Counted from the first letter of the stretch, positions 47,301-59,319 are shown. The stretch is DNA of 64,000 nt from Larix kaempferi (GCA_027924585.1 BSBM01000059.1:2976001-3040000); one strand, 5' to 3'. Translations and numbers: made by a program. The notes: generated from the letters alone by a model not told the origin.

Positions 47301-49204
47301 TCCTCATCTCATTAACTAAACTCGACTTTGTGATTGGATATAACTCCAAGATCTTGCAATTCGATTGGTTGAAGACTAGATGTGATAGGAATTCAATTTA
47401 GGTTAGGTAGCCATTGGCTTCCATCATGCCAATTCGACTTAGGGTTTTAGTTGCTAGCCTTTGCTATATAAGAGAGGTCTTTTAGGCTTGTTCTTCATGG
47501 AGATTTTGAGCATGAACACTCTGCCAAAATACAATTGTAATATTTGTTTACTTTTTTGAATAATATATTGACTTTGGAGGTCTACACAAATGCTTTGGGG
47601 ATTGCTTTCACATTTCTTGGTGATATTCTTCTCACCCTATCTCTCATATCAAGTTTTTTGCAATATTTAATGTAAGTTCTATAAATCATAGAAGTATATT
47701 ATTCGGTTTAAACTTGTTTGGTTTAAGGGTTTTGAAGGATTCATTAGAGCGGAGAATGACTTGGAGATCAAGTTGCTTTTTGTATTCAAATGGTTATTAG
47801 CTCCTAAATCAAAGTTTGTCTTGCAGGTTTCCAAAAGATTCATTGTTCAAAGGAAAGAAACACTTCTAAAGAGTCTTGATCTCTTCCTCCATCAACAAAC
47901 TTCTCAACACTTTCTCGGTTACTTGTTCTAATCTTACATCTTCAAGCCCATCCCCATTAGAACTAGCTTCACTCACCCATTCGTTTTCCCCTTTTTCCCA
48001 TTCATCCATTCGTTTTGCCCTAAATCCATCATCTTCTCAACCATTTTGTTTTTTGCCCATCTTCCCAAGCTCATCTTCCATTCTACCTTTGTCTTCAAGG
48101 CTCCATTCATCCATCATAAAGAGCCCTAAAACACACAAAACTCCAAAAAACAATTTGTTAGAGTTAATTGTAATTTCTTTCTTAGTTTTGCAAAAGTATT
48201 TTGTTAGATTTAGATCTCAAAGTTTTTGCATCTCATACAAGTTTCGTGCATTGGAAAAGTATCCTTAGTGCATCCTAGATCTCTTCTTTTGCAATAATAT
48301 AGTTTGCATTGTTTAGTCTAGTTTCCATTTTTGAAAGATAGTTAGATCTCATTTCTAGCATTTTTTAAGCCACTTTTGTTCGCTGGTCCGTTTTCCCATC
48401 TTAACTTTTTAGAGCCATTTTTTATGTATTTCCTTGTTTTAGATCTCATTTTGCAAATATAGACTTAGATTCAAAGTTTGTTTTATTTTTCTAACACTGA
48501 AGGGTGCATTGAGTTTTGGCTTTCTTGTAGGTACTTTGGAAGTGCAAAAGATTCGAAAAATTTGAAGTGAAGAGATACAAGCTAAAGTAGCAAGAACTCA
48601 AACCAAATACAAGGAGGATCCAATATACAAATCTATCACTCACTATCCTTTGTAATAGCTATCAAGAGCTAAGTTAAATTTTTCAAGTTTTATTTTCATT
48701 CCAAAGTCCTTCAAGGTTTTAAAACCCAAGGCAATTGTACAAGATTAATAAAAATTTCAAGTGGAGGAGGCCTCCACTTTTTTGGCTTTCTTCCCCATTT
48801 GGGGAAGAGTGTTGTGATTGGTTAGATTAGATCTCTCATTTTCCGTTTTAGAGTAATCTCTATTTTTCATACTCTCTTCCAAGTTTTGACTTGAGGTAGT
48901 ATCCTTGATATTTCATCTCAAGGGCAGGACCACATAACTTTGTGGTTACTCCTCTCTCCCCGTTAGTTGCCTTGGTCGAAATCTCAGCTAGCTGGGAAGT
49001 TCTCAAGTGCTAGCGGTTCTTAGTGGTTGACCTTGTTCGGAGGAAGACCCCACCTTAGATTAAATTTGTTGGTAGAACACTAAGTCTTTTCTTTTATTTC
49101 GCAAGTAGCATGCTAGTTGTATTTTGCATTATTTGAGCTATCATATGTTTTAATTTTACAAAGCTTCATTTTTGTTTCTTCACAACTTTTTCCTTTTCTC
49201 AATA

Positions 49205-49420
49205 AAATAAACAAAGCCTCTTGAACTTGGCCAAATCCAAGTCAAGAGCACTCTCTGTCGGAAGAGCATATAGATTTGCACTTTCCCCCCTGCATTAGGC
49301 ATATTAGAGTATAAAGTCTCTTGAACTGTGGTCTTAAGACTAAGTCAAGAGCGCTCTCTATCGGAGAGTTGAACAAGTGCTCTTAACAAATAAAATACTT
49401 CAATCCACTTTCCCCCTAAT
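49205..49420. repeat. Diverged tandem duplication, about 110 bp
   Basis: tcttgaact-tgg, aagtcaagagc-ctctct-tcggaag and cactttcccccct are repeated once, so the unit is about 110 bp. Confidence 0.75.
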
Positions 49421-51000
49421 TAATTTACTTTGGTCATTCGTCCAACACCCGTATGCTCTGCCAACCGAAAACGGTTGGACTAGTACTCAGAAAGGTGAAG
49501 GACTTGCTAAACTTACAAGTGATAACATAATTAAAACTTTCACCGCCATAACCAACGAACCGGCGTTGTTCAAAAAATATTCAAAGTGGTTCTCAGGGGA
49601 GGAGCCGGGTTGCCCATTCTGTGACACAGTGGCTGGTTAGCATTGCACACCTCGCTGTGATCCAGACAGGTGCATCATGTCTCTTAAAGGAGCCGCTTAG
49701 AATGTCTTTTCCGGACACTCTTTTGATATCCTTGGTTTTAGCCTAATAATCAAGACCATTAAAATATTCAATTTACCAAGATAATTTTCAAAACGATCTC
49801 ACAAACAGTTTTCTTTCAAGACCCACACATTAAGCATCACAGTCATCTTTTCTGTGACTCCATAAGGCACTGGTATTTGCATTTTATATCTTAATCAGGA
49901 CCATTTGTCCTTGTGTTAATTTTCATGTTGTGAATGCTTTATTTTGATCATAAGTCTTGAAATACACTGTTAATCTCGTTTTTTCATTTTAGCAACGTGG
50001 ATTGCTTTCTTATCTTGTGCTTATCTCATCTTTTAATTGGTCTCATCATAATAAACTCCTAAACAACACCCATCCGCATGATTTCACCAAAGACACTTAA
50101 AAAACACAAGAGCCTTAGTAAAACTCTTTGTAGGGACTACCCCCCTTGGCTTTGTTAGGAGTTAGCCTAAACGGAGGAGCTAGGATTCAGGTGACAGTAC
50201 CTGGCTCATTGCTTGCCCCCAAGGCCACACCTCTCCCAACTTTCCAGTGAAAGAGACAGCTTTCGAAAGATTTCTGTTGCTGGTGTGCATCTCAGCGGAC
50301 AACAGGTCCAACAATGGCTGTGTAAAAAGCACCAAAGGGGCTATGATTCCACCAGAGGGGAAGAGGAAGGGGGCTTATGGGAAACCCAATCCTATGCTGC
50401 CATGTGTCAACCTTAGAACTCACACCTAAATTCTATCATGTGATGAGAATAAGCCAATTATCTCCTTCTTTGACTATTTATCCAATCATTAAGGCACATG
50501 TGGGGTTACTGGGAAAAGTCACTTCTTGTAGTTATTGAAGCATGGGGCTGTGACAATTATGTTAGTTGTCAGTTGTCCTATTTCTTCTATGGTCAGAAGA
50601 CATGTCAACTATCTTTTCACTCTTACCTCAAATCCTTGGAGTCAACACTCTTTGGAGGGCATTCCATTCCATTCTTATTCCCGGTCGGGCATGTTGTTAC
50701 ACTACAGAGAGTTTCCCATTGTTGTTCATATCCATGACTAGACTGTATGCTAAACCCATAAATCCGAATTAGAGGACAGAGCTGCATTTTTCGGAAGGGA
50801 AATTCATTGGTTGTATGTGAGCAAGAGGTTGGGCAAGCTAGGAACCTTACCCATAGAGTTCTGCTGCTCGTAGGTGCTTGAGAAGTCACCAGCCAAGGCT
50901 GGGAGGGCTGAGTGAGACCCCTGAAGAGCTCTGTATGAGCATTTGACTAAGCACATAGAGCAGAATGGGTTGTGGGATGAGAGATAGAAGCCCACAGGTG

Positions 51001-52604
51001 TTGACTTGTTTCTTTGATCTTGTCTTGTAGGAGGAGGACGATTTGGCTATCTTGGAGAAGGACGTTTTGGTTGGAGCTCTTGGATCTCACTCTTGAATAT
51101 ACACATAGGAGAATGCTATCAATTTGCAAGGTGGCCATAAGCAATTGAGGTAAGATCTACAAGGTATGTGCCTCTTTCATCCATTCTATCTTCATTGGTC
51201 ATAAAACCCTAATTAATTAAAAAACCCAATTTTGGTATTTCTTAGATCTACTTAGATCTAGCCTTGCTCTTGAGAAAATATTGAAAACCCACCTCTATAG
51301 CATCCACCCCTAGTTGGATCTATAGTTTGGTGGTGATTGGCTTAAAATTAACCCATTTTCCAAGGCAAAAAGCCTCTTTGGCCTAAATCGCACTCCCTTG
51401 TAAGAGGCTTGTTTGGTTAGATCTAGCACATGGGTAGGTGAGATTCCACTTGATTTGAAATCTAGACGCTTGATAACCTATACCCACATCCTTACTTTGG
51501 TGAAAACTAACTTGTGGACATCTCTCCATGTTTTAAGGGGTTAAAACCCCCTTTGATTTTCTTGGCACCTTAAAACTTAGATCTACTAAGATCTAGCCCT
51601 TGGATTGACTTGATCTTTTGGACATACATAGATCGGGGTACTAGCATCCCGGATCTACAATTTGGTGGCCATTGGACTTGATTTGGTCCACCAAACCCAC
51701 TTTTTGGCCTTCCTTGAGCAAATCGCACCCCCTTGAAAATTTGAGTTTGTCCACTTCTAGGAGGTGGGTGTTTGAGATTTTCGTGGATTTGGAATCCCCA
51801 TGCCTTGAAACCTAGGTCCATACTGTCTTTTTGTCACGATCCACTTTGGGGGTTGCATTCCTTGTTTCAAGGGATTGTGGTCCACTTAGGGTAATCACCT
51901 AAAAAACCTAGATCTAGTAAGATCCAACCATTAGATCTCATTCAACCCACTTGACTTGGCTTCTAGGTGTCCCGATCTACACTTTGACATACTTTTTGAC
52001 CCCATTAGCACATTTAACAAGGCACTAGTCCATCATTAAGCAAGTCGCACTCCTTGGGATTTGTGTCACACCCTAGATCTAGTACATGGGTACTTCTATA
52101 ATCAACTTAGACTCATAGATCTAGCCTATATCCAACCTATAGTACCAACTTCACACCTAACTTCACCTTGTGGGCCTACCTAGAACCATTTCACATTTCC
52201 CAATAAATCTAGACCCACTTGTGTAAACACATGGTACTATACCTAGTCATCATACCCCACCATGTGGCCTAAACCATACATAGGTTGAAACATTAACAAT
52301 CTCTTACACTACCCTCAACCATACCTTAACCCTTAGGTCCACTTAGCCTTGCATTGGTTTCCGTAACTCATTACTTACCTACCCTTAGAAACCTTTGTTG
52401 GATCCAATCAACCGTGATTGGGGTATAGGGTGTCCCCCTTGGTCTAGTTACACCTTGACCTAAAGCGAAGAGTGCCTCGGTTGACATGACTCCCACCTTG
52501 CATTGGGAACCGTGGCATCTCTTGGGTCACCTCTTTAGTTGCCTGCCTCCTCTACCGTCCCGGATGGGATACCATCAGGGGCGACTACAAGTCGTGTGAT
52601 AACA
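51001..52604 (+). mobile_element. 3' part of 5' LTR of the gag-protease element
   Basis: Matches 59657-61260 with nine differences that I can count in 1,604 bp. Similarity begins abruptly at 51001, so the left about 2.87 kb of this LTR (counterpart of 56789-59656) is missing or replaced. It ends cgtgtgataaca at 52604, directly before the primer binding site. Confidence 0.9.
51244..52240 (+). repeat. About 333-bp subrepeats within the LTR (three diverged units)
   Basis: Units start near 51244, 51579 and 51910 with agatcta(c/g)t(t/a)agatc. Each then shows 'cccgatctac-a-tttg-tg' and a 'gcaaatcgcacccccttg' type block, followed by 'agg-ggtgggt--tgagatt'. The same three-unit structure occurs at 59900-60900 and, more diverged, at 44256-45200. 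Confidence 0.75.
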
Positions 52605-52608
52605 TTTT

Positions 52609-52626
52609 TGGCGCCGTTGCCGGGGA
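52609..52626 (+). promoter_or_regulatory. Primer binding site, tRNA-Asp type, copy 1
   Basis: TGGCGCCGTTGCCGGGGA lies four T residues after the LTR end. It is complementary to the 3' end of plant tRNA-Asp and is the PBS typical of Athila-type Ty3 elements. Confidence 0.9.
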
Positions 52627-52980
52627 GGTAGGGGCCTACCTTGGTTCAACACACCTTTGTGTCTCACTATCTCTCTGCACTTTAAACGACATACCTCTTG
52701 GTAGTAGAGCCTAAAAATCTACCTGGCGACTCCTAACCGCGACTCCGCTGAGGAGCGAGCTCATAGTCATCCTTACAACACTCGAAGTAAATCAAATCCA
52801 AATCAATTGGAAGGAACCCCACTCACATATCACAAAAGAGATCCTAAAACACAATCAACTAATTTCTTGTGGAAACTTGTTAACTCGGGTTCTCCAAACC
52901 GTGTCTTAGGATCCCCTTTGTTCAATTCGGTTCCTCCTTTATCTCCTAATCATAACTCTAGTTCAATCCCAGTCAATCCA

Positions 52981-55900
52981 ATGGCTGGACAAGGTCAATC
53001 CAACTCCGGTAACAACAACCAAAACAATCCTCCTGTTGCCCGTGCTTTTGGTCACAAGGCTAGGGCTTCTCCCTTAGACTTCTCTCAGATCTTGGGTGCT
53101 CCCCATAGTATGCCAGACAAGTACTTTGAAAAGATCCCAAAATTCAATGGCAATTGTGCCACCTCTATTGAGGACCACATAGACAATGTTTGGGCTCATA
53201 TGGAAGCTTATGGGGCTGAAAAAGAGGATGTGTTTATTAGGGGTCTCTTTGCATCCTTGGAGGGTGATGCTCGCAAATGGTTTGACCGCTTGCCTGCATC
53301 ATCAATCAATGGGTATGATGTATTCACCGATAAACTCAAGCAAGAGTGGTCAGTCAAGTTAGATGGGCGTTTCCTTTTACACCAACTTTTTGACATCAAA
53401 AAGAAGGAGAATGAGTCTGTCCATGAGTTTAACCAATGCTTTGATAAGACTGTTGCCAACATCCCAAGTAACATAAGGCCCCTTGACCAAGCCATCTTGA
53501 TCTATTACCTTAATGCTTATGAAGGTTACCTGGGTTACCATCTAAAAGACAAAGACCCTAGTAGTTTGAAGATATCCCAAGACAATGCCAAGAAAGCTGA
53601 GGCAAATGCTGCCTCCATGGGAAAACAAAACTTCTTTGACCTAATTAGTGGACCTTCTTCCTCCAGATCTGATCCTAAGTTTAAAAAGAGTAAGGAACCT
53701 AGCAAAGATCCTAATGAAATGATGGAGAGTATGCATGAAATGATGAAAAACCTAACCCTCCTAACTAGGGACCTAGCCAAGAACAGAGAGGGGGATAGAT
53801 ATAGGCAGCCCTATGGTCCTAAACCTTATTGGAATCAACAAAAGAAGCCTAATGAAGGTGATAGAAGAAACCCTATGAACCAAGAACCTCCTATCATAAA
53901 CTGGTCTGAAGAGCAAAAGTTGGAAGATCCTGAGTATACCACCCATGGTGATGATACTCCGGATTCTCCAAAGAACATTAATTGGGTTGATGACTTAAAA
54001 TTTGACAAAGACTTCGGAAGAATCTTGATTGATCATGAAGAAGACACCATAGAAGAAACCAACCCAAGAGGTCCCATCTATGCTACTGAGCAAGTTAATA
54101 GTGATCAAGCTCCCTATAAAACTTATCAACGAAGAAAGGATGGCCAAAAGCCTATCCCTTTTAGTGAAAAGAAAAACAATGAGCTGCCTAGTCCAATGAG
54201 TGAGCCATTCCCTTTTCCTGAGTATGATTTTGATATCAACATCGAAAGAGAGTTAGACAAAGTTATGCGTAACATTCCACTCACTGAGTTAATGAAAATC
54301 CCTTCAATAAAGGAGCAAGTGGTGGAATTTTTCGAGAGTATCCCTGAGACTGCCACAAGTAGTGGTGAGGATTCATCTTCTCAAAACCCAGCACCCTGTG
54401 ATGTGGTTGATGACGAGGATGACCCTCCCATTAACATCCAAACTGCCCTATATGAGAGGAAGAATGGGGGTCACCAACCATTTTACCTTACACTACGCAT
54501 AGGTGATATCCTTCTTCATAACTGTATGTTGGATTCTGGTGCTTCCATGAATGTGATGCCTTTACAAGTCATGGAAGCCATGGGATTAAAAATAACTAGA
54601 CCTTATGGGAACGTTTGTGGGATTGACTCCAAACCAGTCAAAGTCTTTGGCTTGATCAAAAACCTAAGAGCTGACCTGTTTTCATGCCCTGACATATCCA
54701 TGCTAATGGATATAGTGGTTATAGACCTCCCTCCAGCCTATGGTATGCTCCTTTGTAGGAAGTGGTCCGCTGGGCTAGGGGGACATCTTCAGATGGATTT
54801 GTCTTACGCTACCATCCCCAACTCTGATGGGTCTTTGGTTAGGGTGTATCGGGAGCCATTTTATGATGGACATCTTGAGAATTATGAGGATGGTGTGAGA
54901 AACACTTTTGGTGAAGGTGAGTTATTACCTGAGGGTATCTTCATGGTCATGGGTGGCCATGATGATGATCCTAGTATGGAAGAAGAAAGAATTATTGAGG
55001 TTGACCCTCAGTCCATTCGGGGGGAAGTGTCAGAAAACCTTAGGACCTTGAACCAACCCAGTAGTGCAGGGCCAAACGTTGACCAACCTACACCTCCTAC
55101 TCAGCTAAACACTTCGGAAGATAACTTTGATCAAATTAGAAGGGGTGAGTATATACCTAGGACAGTACATGAGTGGCTTTTCCTAGTTGACCTTAACACA
55201 GAAAGAGGAAGACAAGGCTTACCTCACATCACTCCTTGGACAAATAATAATGAAGGAACACACCTGCCCTCACCTGAGGGGAGTGATGAAGAACTAGTTG
55301 ATTATCACTTTTCTGATGTGCCTGATCATTTGTCCCATTTGTCCTTGGCGGATGGGGTTTTGAGGCAAGTAAGTGACAACTCTATGAGTTGGCAAGAACA
55401 TGCCTCAACCCAGGATGACCATGGGGAAGACTTTTCTTTCAGTAATCTAGCCATTTCTCAGGAAGAACCCGCTGAGCCACATTTGCTTCCATCTTACCCT
55501 AGCTTCCTTTTGCCTAGCGAGTTACCTAGTGGTGAAGAGGATATGGATTCCACAGACACACTTTATTCTTCACCAACATCTTTGGATATGAGAGATCAAA
55601 GTACACCTAGCACAGTTCGCAGTAATATTCCTGCTGACCATCTGGAACTTTTAGAGAACATGACCATTCCTATCCCACCGGGAGAAGGTAGTAGCAGAAG
55701 TAGTGAAAATCAAAGCCCTCCACCCATAACCCAAGCTGAAGTGGATGTTGATATTGACTTTTGGACCATAGGGGAAACACCAAAGAACATCATTCACCCA
55801 CTAGTAGAAAGTCCTCCTAGGAGAACTGTAAGAGAAGTCTTGATTGGTAGCGTAGTTGTACCTTTAGACGGTGGACCTCCCAGATTTGATGAAATTCCTC

Positions 55901-56202
55901 CTAATAGGAATTCAAGTATAGTTACACCTCAACCTCAATGTACTTCCGATATCCAACCTTTCCCTGAACATGTTATTGAAGTCATCCCTCAATCTGTAAA
56001 TCGCCAAAGGTTCGAAATTGGTGGTAAGGTTGTAATACCTAATGATTTATTTTATATACGATCTAGGGGATCAGGTGACTTTTGGGTTGGACCACTTACT
56101 GTTGAGCGCTGCATTGATGAGATGTGTTTTCTTACTACTGGGACTGGCCAACGTATCTTACTCCCTATCAACCAAAGGGAGCTAAGGGATTATCATCCCT
56201 GA
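52981..56202 (+). CDS. Retrotransposon Gag-protease polyprotein, full length, no polymerase
   Basis: First ATG at 52981 gives 1,073 residues; the frame is open back to 52708 without ATG (including YNTRSKSN). Residues about 83-212 are a Retrotrans_gag capsid domain (GLFASLEGDARKWFDRLP, ESVHEFNQCFDK). An acidic, low-complexity linker with no CCHC zinc knuckle follows. Then comes a pepsin-like retroviral protease domain with the catalytic DSGA at about residues 518-521 (HNCMLDSGASMNVMPLQVME) and YGNVCGIDSKPVKVFG downstream. About 400 residues of Pro/Ser/Glu-rich sequence follow. The last 70 residues (FEIGGKVVIPNDL, GDFWVGPLTVERC, NQRELRDYHP) resemble an integrase C-terminal GPY/F module. RT, RNase H and the integrase core are absent. 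The element is therefore non-autonomous, and Gag could assemble particles supplied with polymerase in trans. Confidence 0.9.
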   Translation: MAGQGQSNSGNNNQNNPPVARAFGHKARASPLDFSQILGAPHSMPDKYFEKIPKFNGNCATSIEDHIDNVWAHMEAYGAEKEDVFIRGLFASLEGDARKWFDRLPASSINGYDVFTDKLKQEWSVKLDGRFLLHQLFDIKKKENESVHEFNQCFDKTVANIPSNIRPLDQAILIYYLNAYEGYLGYHLKDKDPSSLKISQDNAKKAEANAASMGKQNFFDLISGPSSSRSDPKFKKSKEPSKDPNEMMESMHEMMKNLTLLTRDLAKNREGDRYRQPYGPKPYWNQQKKPNEGDRRNPMNQEPPIINWSEEQKLEDPEYTTHGDDTPDSPKNINWVDDLKFDKDFGRILIDHEEDTIEETNPRGPIYATEQVNSDQAPYKTYQRRKDGQKPIPFSEKKNNELPSPMSEPFPFPEYDFDINIERELDKVMRNIPLTELMKIPSIKEQVVEFFESIPETATSSGEDSSSQNPAPCDVVDDEDDPPINIQTALYERKNGGHQPFYLTLRIGDILLHNCMLDSGASMNVMPLQVMEAMGLKITRPYGNVCGIDSKPVKVFGLIKNLRADLFSCPDISMLMDIVVIDLPPAYGMLLCRKWSAGLGGHLQMDLSYATIPNSDGSLVRVYREPFYDGHLENYEDGVRNTFGEGELLPEGIFMVMGGHDDDPSMEEERIIEVDPQSIRGEVSENLRTLNQPSSAGPNVDQPTPPTQLNTSEDNFDQIRRGEYIPRTVHEWLFLVDLNTERGRQGLPHITPWTNNNEGTHLPSPEGSDEELVDYHFSDVPDHLSHLSLADGVLRQVSDNSMSWQEHASTQDDHGEDFSFSNLAISQEEPAEPHLLPSYPSFLLPSELPSGEEDMDSTDTLYSSPTSLDMRDQSTPSTVRSNIPADHLELLENMTIPIPPGEGSSRSSENQSPPPITQAEVDVDIDFWTIGETPKNIIHPLVESPPRRTVREVLIGSVVVPLDGGPPRFDEIPPNRNSSIVTPQPQCTSDIQPFPEHVIEVIPQSVNRQRFEIGGKVVIPNDLFYIRSRGSGDFWVGPLTVERCIDEMCFLTTGTGQRILLPINQRELRDYHP

Positions 56203-56788
56203 CCTTCCATACTATGCCTTGCCTTGCCTGTTTAGAATAGGTAGCTTCTGAATAAGCTCACTTGAGCAGTAGGATTTGTGTGATTTTTCTTTTTCTGTGT
56301 GCCGAGTATTGTCCCGTTTTTCTTTTTCTGCATGGAATGTCTGCTTGTTTTTCTGAGTTGAGCCTTGCTCCTTCCTAAGCTTGTCTCTTCTCCTGCATGC
56401 ATTTAAGAAATTCGAGTTGGCATTTCTATTTTTGGCTGCCTGTGCAAGTTGAGACTGCCTGCTTGAAGAAGTGCTCTTTTCCTCCTGCACAGTAAATGAA
56501 AATGATAAATGAATAATATACGCCATGTTAGTTTATATTTATATTTTGACGCATTTCAGTTTATGCTTTAGATTAGATTTCAGTTTTGTTCTATTTTATA
56601 TTTGTCCCATACATGCTCCATGATGGTATTCTAGTGTTTGTGAGAGCAGGAACAGGTGCAAGATAAAAGCTGAAAGCAAGGATGGTACAGTGCTGGATTG
56701 AAGATTGATGCAGAGCAGTTCGAGACCAGAGATTCTGAGGTTCTCAAGCGCTCTCTCCCTTAGAGCACTTGTCCCAGCTGGAGCCAGA
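56203..56788 (+). other. Internal 3' untranslated region of element copy 1
   Basis: Short segment between the ORF stop and the next LTR. A purine-rich stretch (caagataaaagctgaaagca, about 56,660) is the only polypurine-like tract, and it is not adjacent to the LTR. The sequence touching the LTR (agctggagccaga) is a weak candidate. Confidence 0.5.
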
Positions 56789-59311
56789 TGTTATCACACC
56801 ATAGTAGCAGGGCTACTATTCTTGTACAGCAAATATCTGCACATTCCAGAGCTTCCATTATTCCAGAGCATGGCTATATATTTTGGATCACTCATGATCA
56901 GAGCAGTACATTATTCAGATTTGTATATGACCTTGTGTCAAGGCTGAGCCTTAAGAGTTCAGATTTGATGACTGATGTGACCACTTATCCCATTACAGTT
57001 TCAGTTCAGTGCCTAGAGATGTATTGCAGCAGTGTTTCAGATGATACATGATGATTATTATTCTGGTGATGTTGTATGATCTATGGATATGTTCTCACTG
57101 ACTGTGGATTATTATCTTGTTGATTTAGTCATGATCATAGCATGTGCTTGGTATATTATTCCTGATGTGGCAAACTATTTAAAATGAACTGCAAATCATA
57201 AAATGGACAATTACTTGCACTTTTAGGTCATTTAACAAAACTTACTGGTTTTTCACCTTACATAGACATGGTCTTTCCCCGACACCAGTTGTCTGCTAGT
57301 GTAGGCTCCATATTCACTTGTCTCCATTCATACATGACCTTCCTGTTTGACTTTAAACCCTGACTTGTCTCATTTGACTTTCTGATACTGAGGACTTCCT
57401 CATTTTTCTACCTCTGTGTTTGGACCGCATCCCTGTCATTCAGTGTCTCGGCTCTGAGTTGGTGACAGAACTTGCCTTTGGTGAGTTGGATTGTAGGCCT
57501 AAATCATTCTGGTCGGTTGTCCCGATGTTTGGCATTGGCTCGAACTCCCCCTAGTCACTTGAGATGTTGTTGGATAAAACTGAAAGCTCATGTTCTACCT
57601 GTGGAAACTTAATAAATTCGCCCATGGAAACAAAAAAAGGGCAAGAGCGATGAAAAGCTAAAAAATACTCCTCGAAGAGTATAAGAAAGGTCCAAAAAGC
57701 AATGGTTCTTAAAAGCTATATCTAAACAATTGCTGACCTTGTATAAATATATGAAAAACATGCCCTGGATGCAAGCTGCAACTAGTTGTGCTTCTCAGCA
57801 CATCTGAAATCCGAAGGGTTATGTAGGCCAAAAAGGCCATGGAATAAAATTGAATGATCCTAATGAACCTGGATCAACTTGATGTAGACATGATGCCTAA
57901 GTTGAATAAGCACTCTCTAAACAACTTATCCATTTGTGAGGCACAGCCATTCCCTGTGTTCTTTTGTCCAGCACAGAGTTTGTAGCTTCCCACTTCTCCC
58001 AGTCCAAAGTATTTTTGAGTTAAGTTAGACAAGTCAAACCCTTGGCCCAACCTTGCTCCTAGCCTTCATCCTTCACTAGCAGTTTGACCATGTCCAATGG
58101 GTGAGTTTGTCATTTGAACTATTGTGCAAGTAATTTTATATAACAACGGAATATGTTAAATTGATCAATGCCACTGAATGGAATTTATACTTTGAGCTTA
58201 GCTGTGGGAATGATTAGAGAAGCACTGTCTTAGTCTACTGATGTGATTTATCCTTGATTGTATATTCTTGGGATCTGTGATGATGTGGACCATGTATGGA
58301 TGATTATTGATGATGATTTATGGGCCCACATGTTTGATGATGATATCATATGATCGACATATGATGCAGATGATTTTTGATCCAGTTCAGCAGGTTTATT
58401 ACTACTTCAGATCAGCAGATTGTACATTGTCCATATATGGTGGACCCTACAGTAGGCCCATTAGGGCAACCCAGGGTGTATGAGTACTCATTCCTAGTGG
58501 ATTTGGGTCTTCTGGATCCATTGAGACACTTATCTTTCAGTTCCGGGCACTTCTGACAGTGATTGATGCAGTTTTACACTTGTTGACCAGATTGGGGGTT
58601 GATTTCCCAGCCTGAGCAGCAGGGGCCCCGAGAGGCCAGTTCACCTAGGGCGCTGATGATGGAGGGGGTGGTCCAGCCACTTGTTATTACCATTTACCCC
58701 CCCTTCCGGAGAGCCTGGTGGGCTCAGATGGACAGCGCTAGCACCCTAGGAGGCAGTTTTGGCACTTTCACAGTTCCCGAGGCAGTTAAAAAATGGGATA
58801 AAGTGGTCACTGAGGAAATCGATTTGGGCAATTGAGGCAAGGTTTTGGCATTTGGTCTTCACAGAGGTCTTCCAGGGTGGCATCACTACCTTCCAGTCAG
58901 TTTTCACCATGTGGGTATGCCCAGATTGATCACAGGAGGACATTTACTGCTCGACTGTCATGGATTCTGAGGACAGTTTTGATCATTTACATTATATTGG
59001 ACATATTTTATTATTTTATTGTGCCTTGGGGATGAGCTAGTAAGGATTGATGCCTCCTAGCCCCACCATGAGCTTATTTTGTCATGTCCTAGTCACCATG
59101 AGGTGGATTTTGGTACTTATATTGCTCTAGTGGATGACGTCACCCTCTTATTGTGCCATTTAGTGGGGGCGCTATTGTTATATTGAGTGATCCATGTGAT
59201 ATATTGTTATGGATCATCTTAGCCATTGATTGTATGATGAGATCTTTTAATCTCAACCACTCATTTGATGTAGTATTGTAGAGTGGTATAGGGTTTTGGT
59301 CTTTATTATCC

Positions 59312-59319
59312 TATATAAG
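59312..59319 (+). promoter_or_regulatory. TATA box of the LTR promoter
   Basis: tatataag in cctatataaggaggagaccc, followed about 20-30 bases later by cattgtaaagc. The equivalent in the solo LTR is tatttaaagg near 43,656. U3 would then be about 2.5 kb and R-U5 about 1.9 kb. Confidence 0.6.

Larger units (their letters stand above)
45699..51000. other. Retroelement-like spacer; probable LTR of a second family, no supported gene
   Basis: A possible LTR start (tgtaatatcccgattttgac) lies at 45,920. A TATA-like ctatataagagagg is at about 47,463, followed by a leader-like sequence with poly-A-signal-like aataa motifs, similar in design to the other LTR promoters here. ORFs at 47876-48268, 49377-49640 (with a CPFC then CTPRC pattern after a stop) and 50213-50889 have no family I can name. 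The right part (50,150-51,000) sits where the missing left 2.87 kb of the following LTR should be. Confidence 0.4.

Noticed and set aside
49377-49640. 87-codon ORF with a CPFC pattern, possible zinc-finger or Gag piece
   Set aside because: No second cysteine/histidine pair in frame before the stop and no homology that I can name; left as part of the retroelement-like spacer.
50213-50889. Cluster of overlapping ORFs in several frames
   Set aside because: No domain, signal or codon pattern; open frames overlap in all registers, typical of chance in less AT-rich DNA.
52807-52980. Translation start of the gag frame at 52807
   Set aside because: The codon there is TTG and the frame is open further upstream to 52708; the first ATG is at 52981. 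A non-ATG start cannot be shown from sequence.
53208-54356. Minus-strand ORFs of 76-95 codons within the gag gene (repeated at 61,864-63,012)
   Set aside because: They are antisense shadows of the conserved Gag-protease frame; the duplicated pair only reflects the tandem copies.
56660-56683. Polypurine tract of the gag-protease element
   Set aside because: It lies about 105 bases from the LTR start, whereas a functional tract should touch the LTR; mentioned only as the sole purine-rich run.
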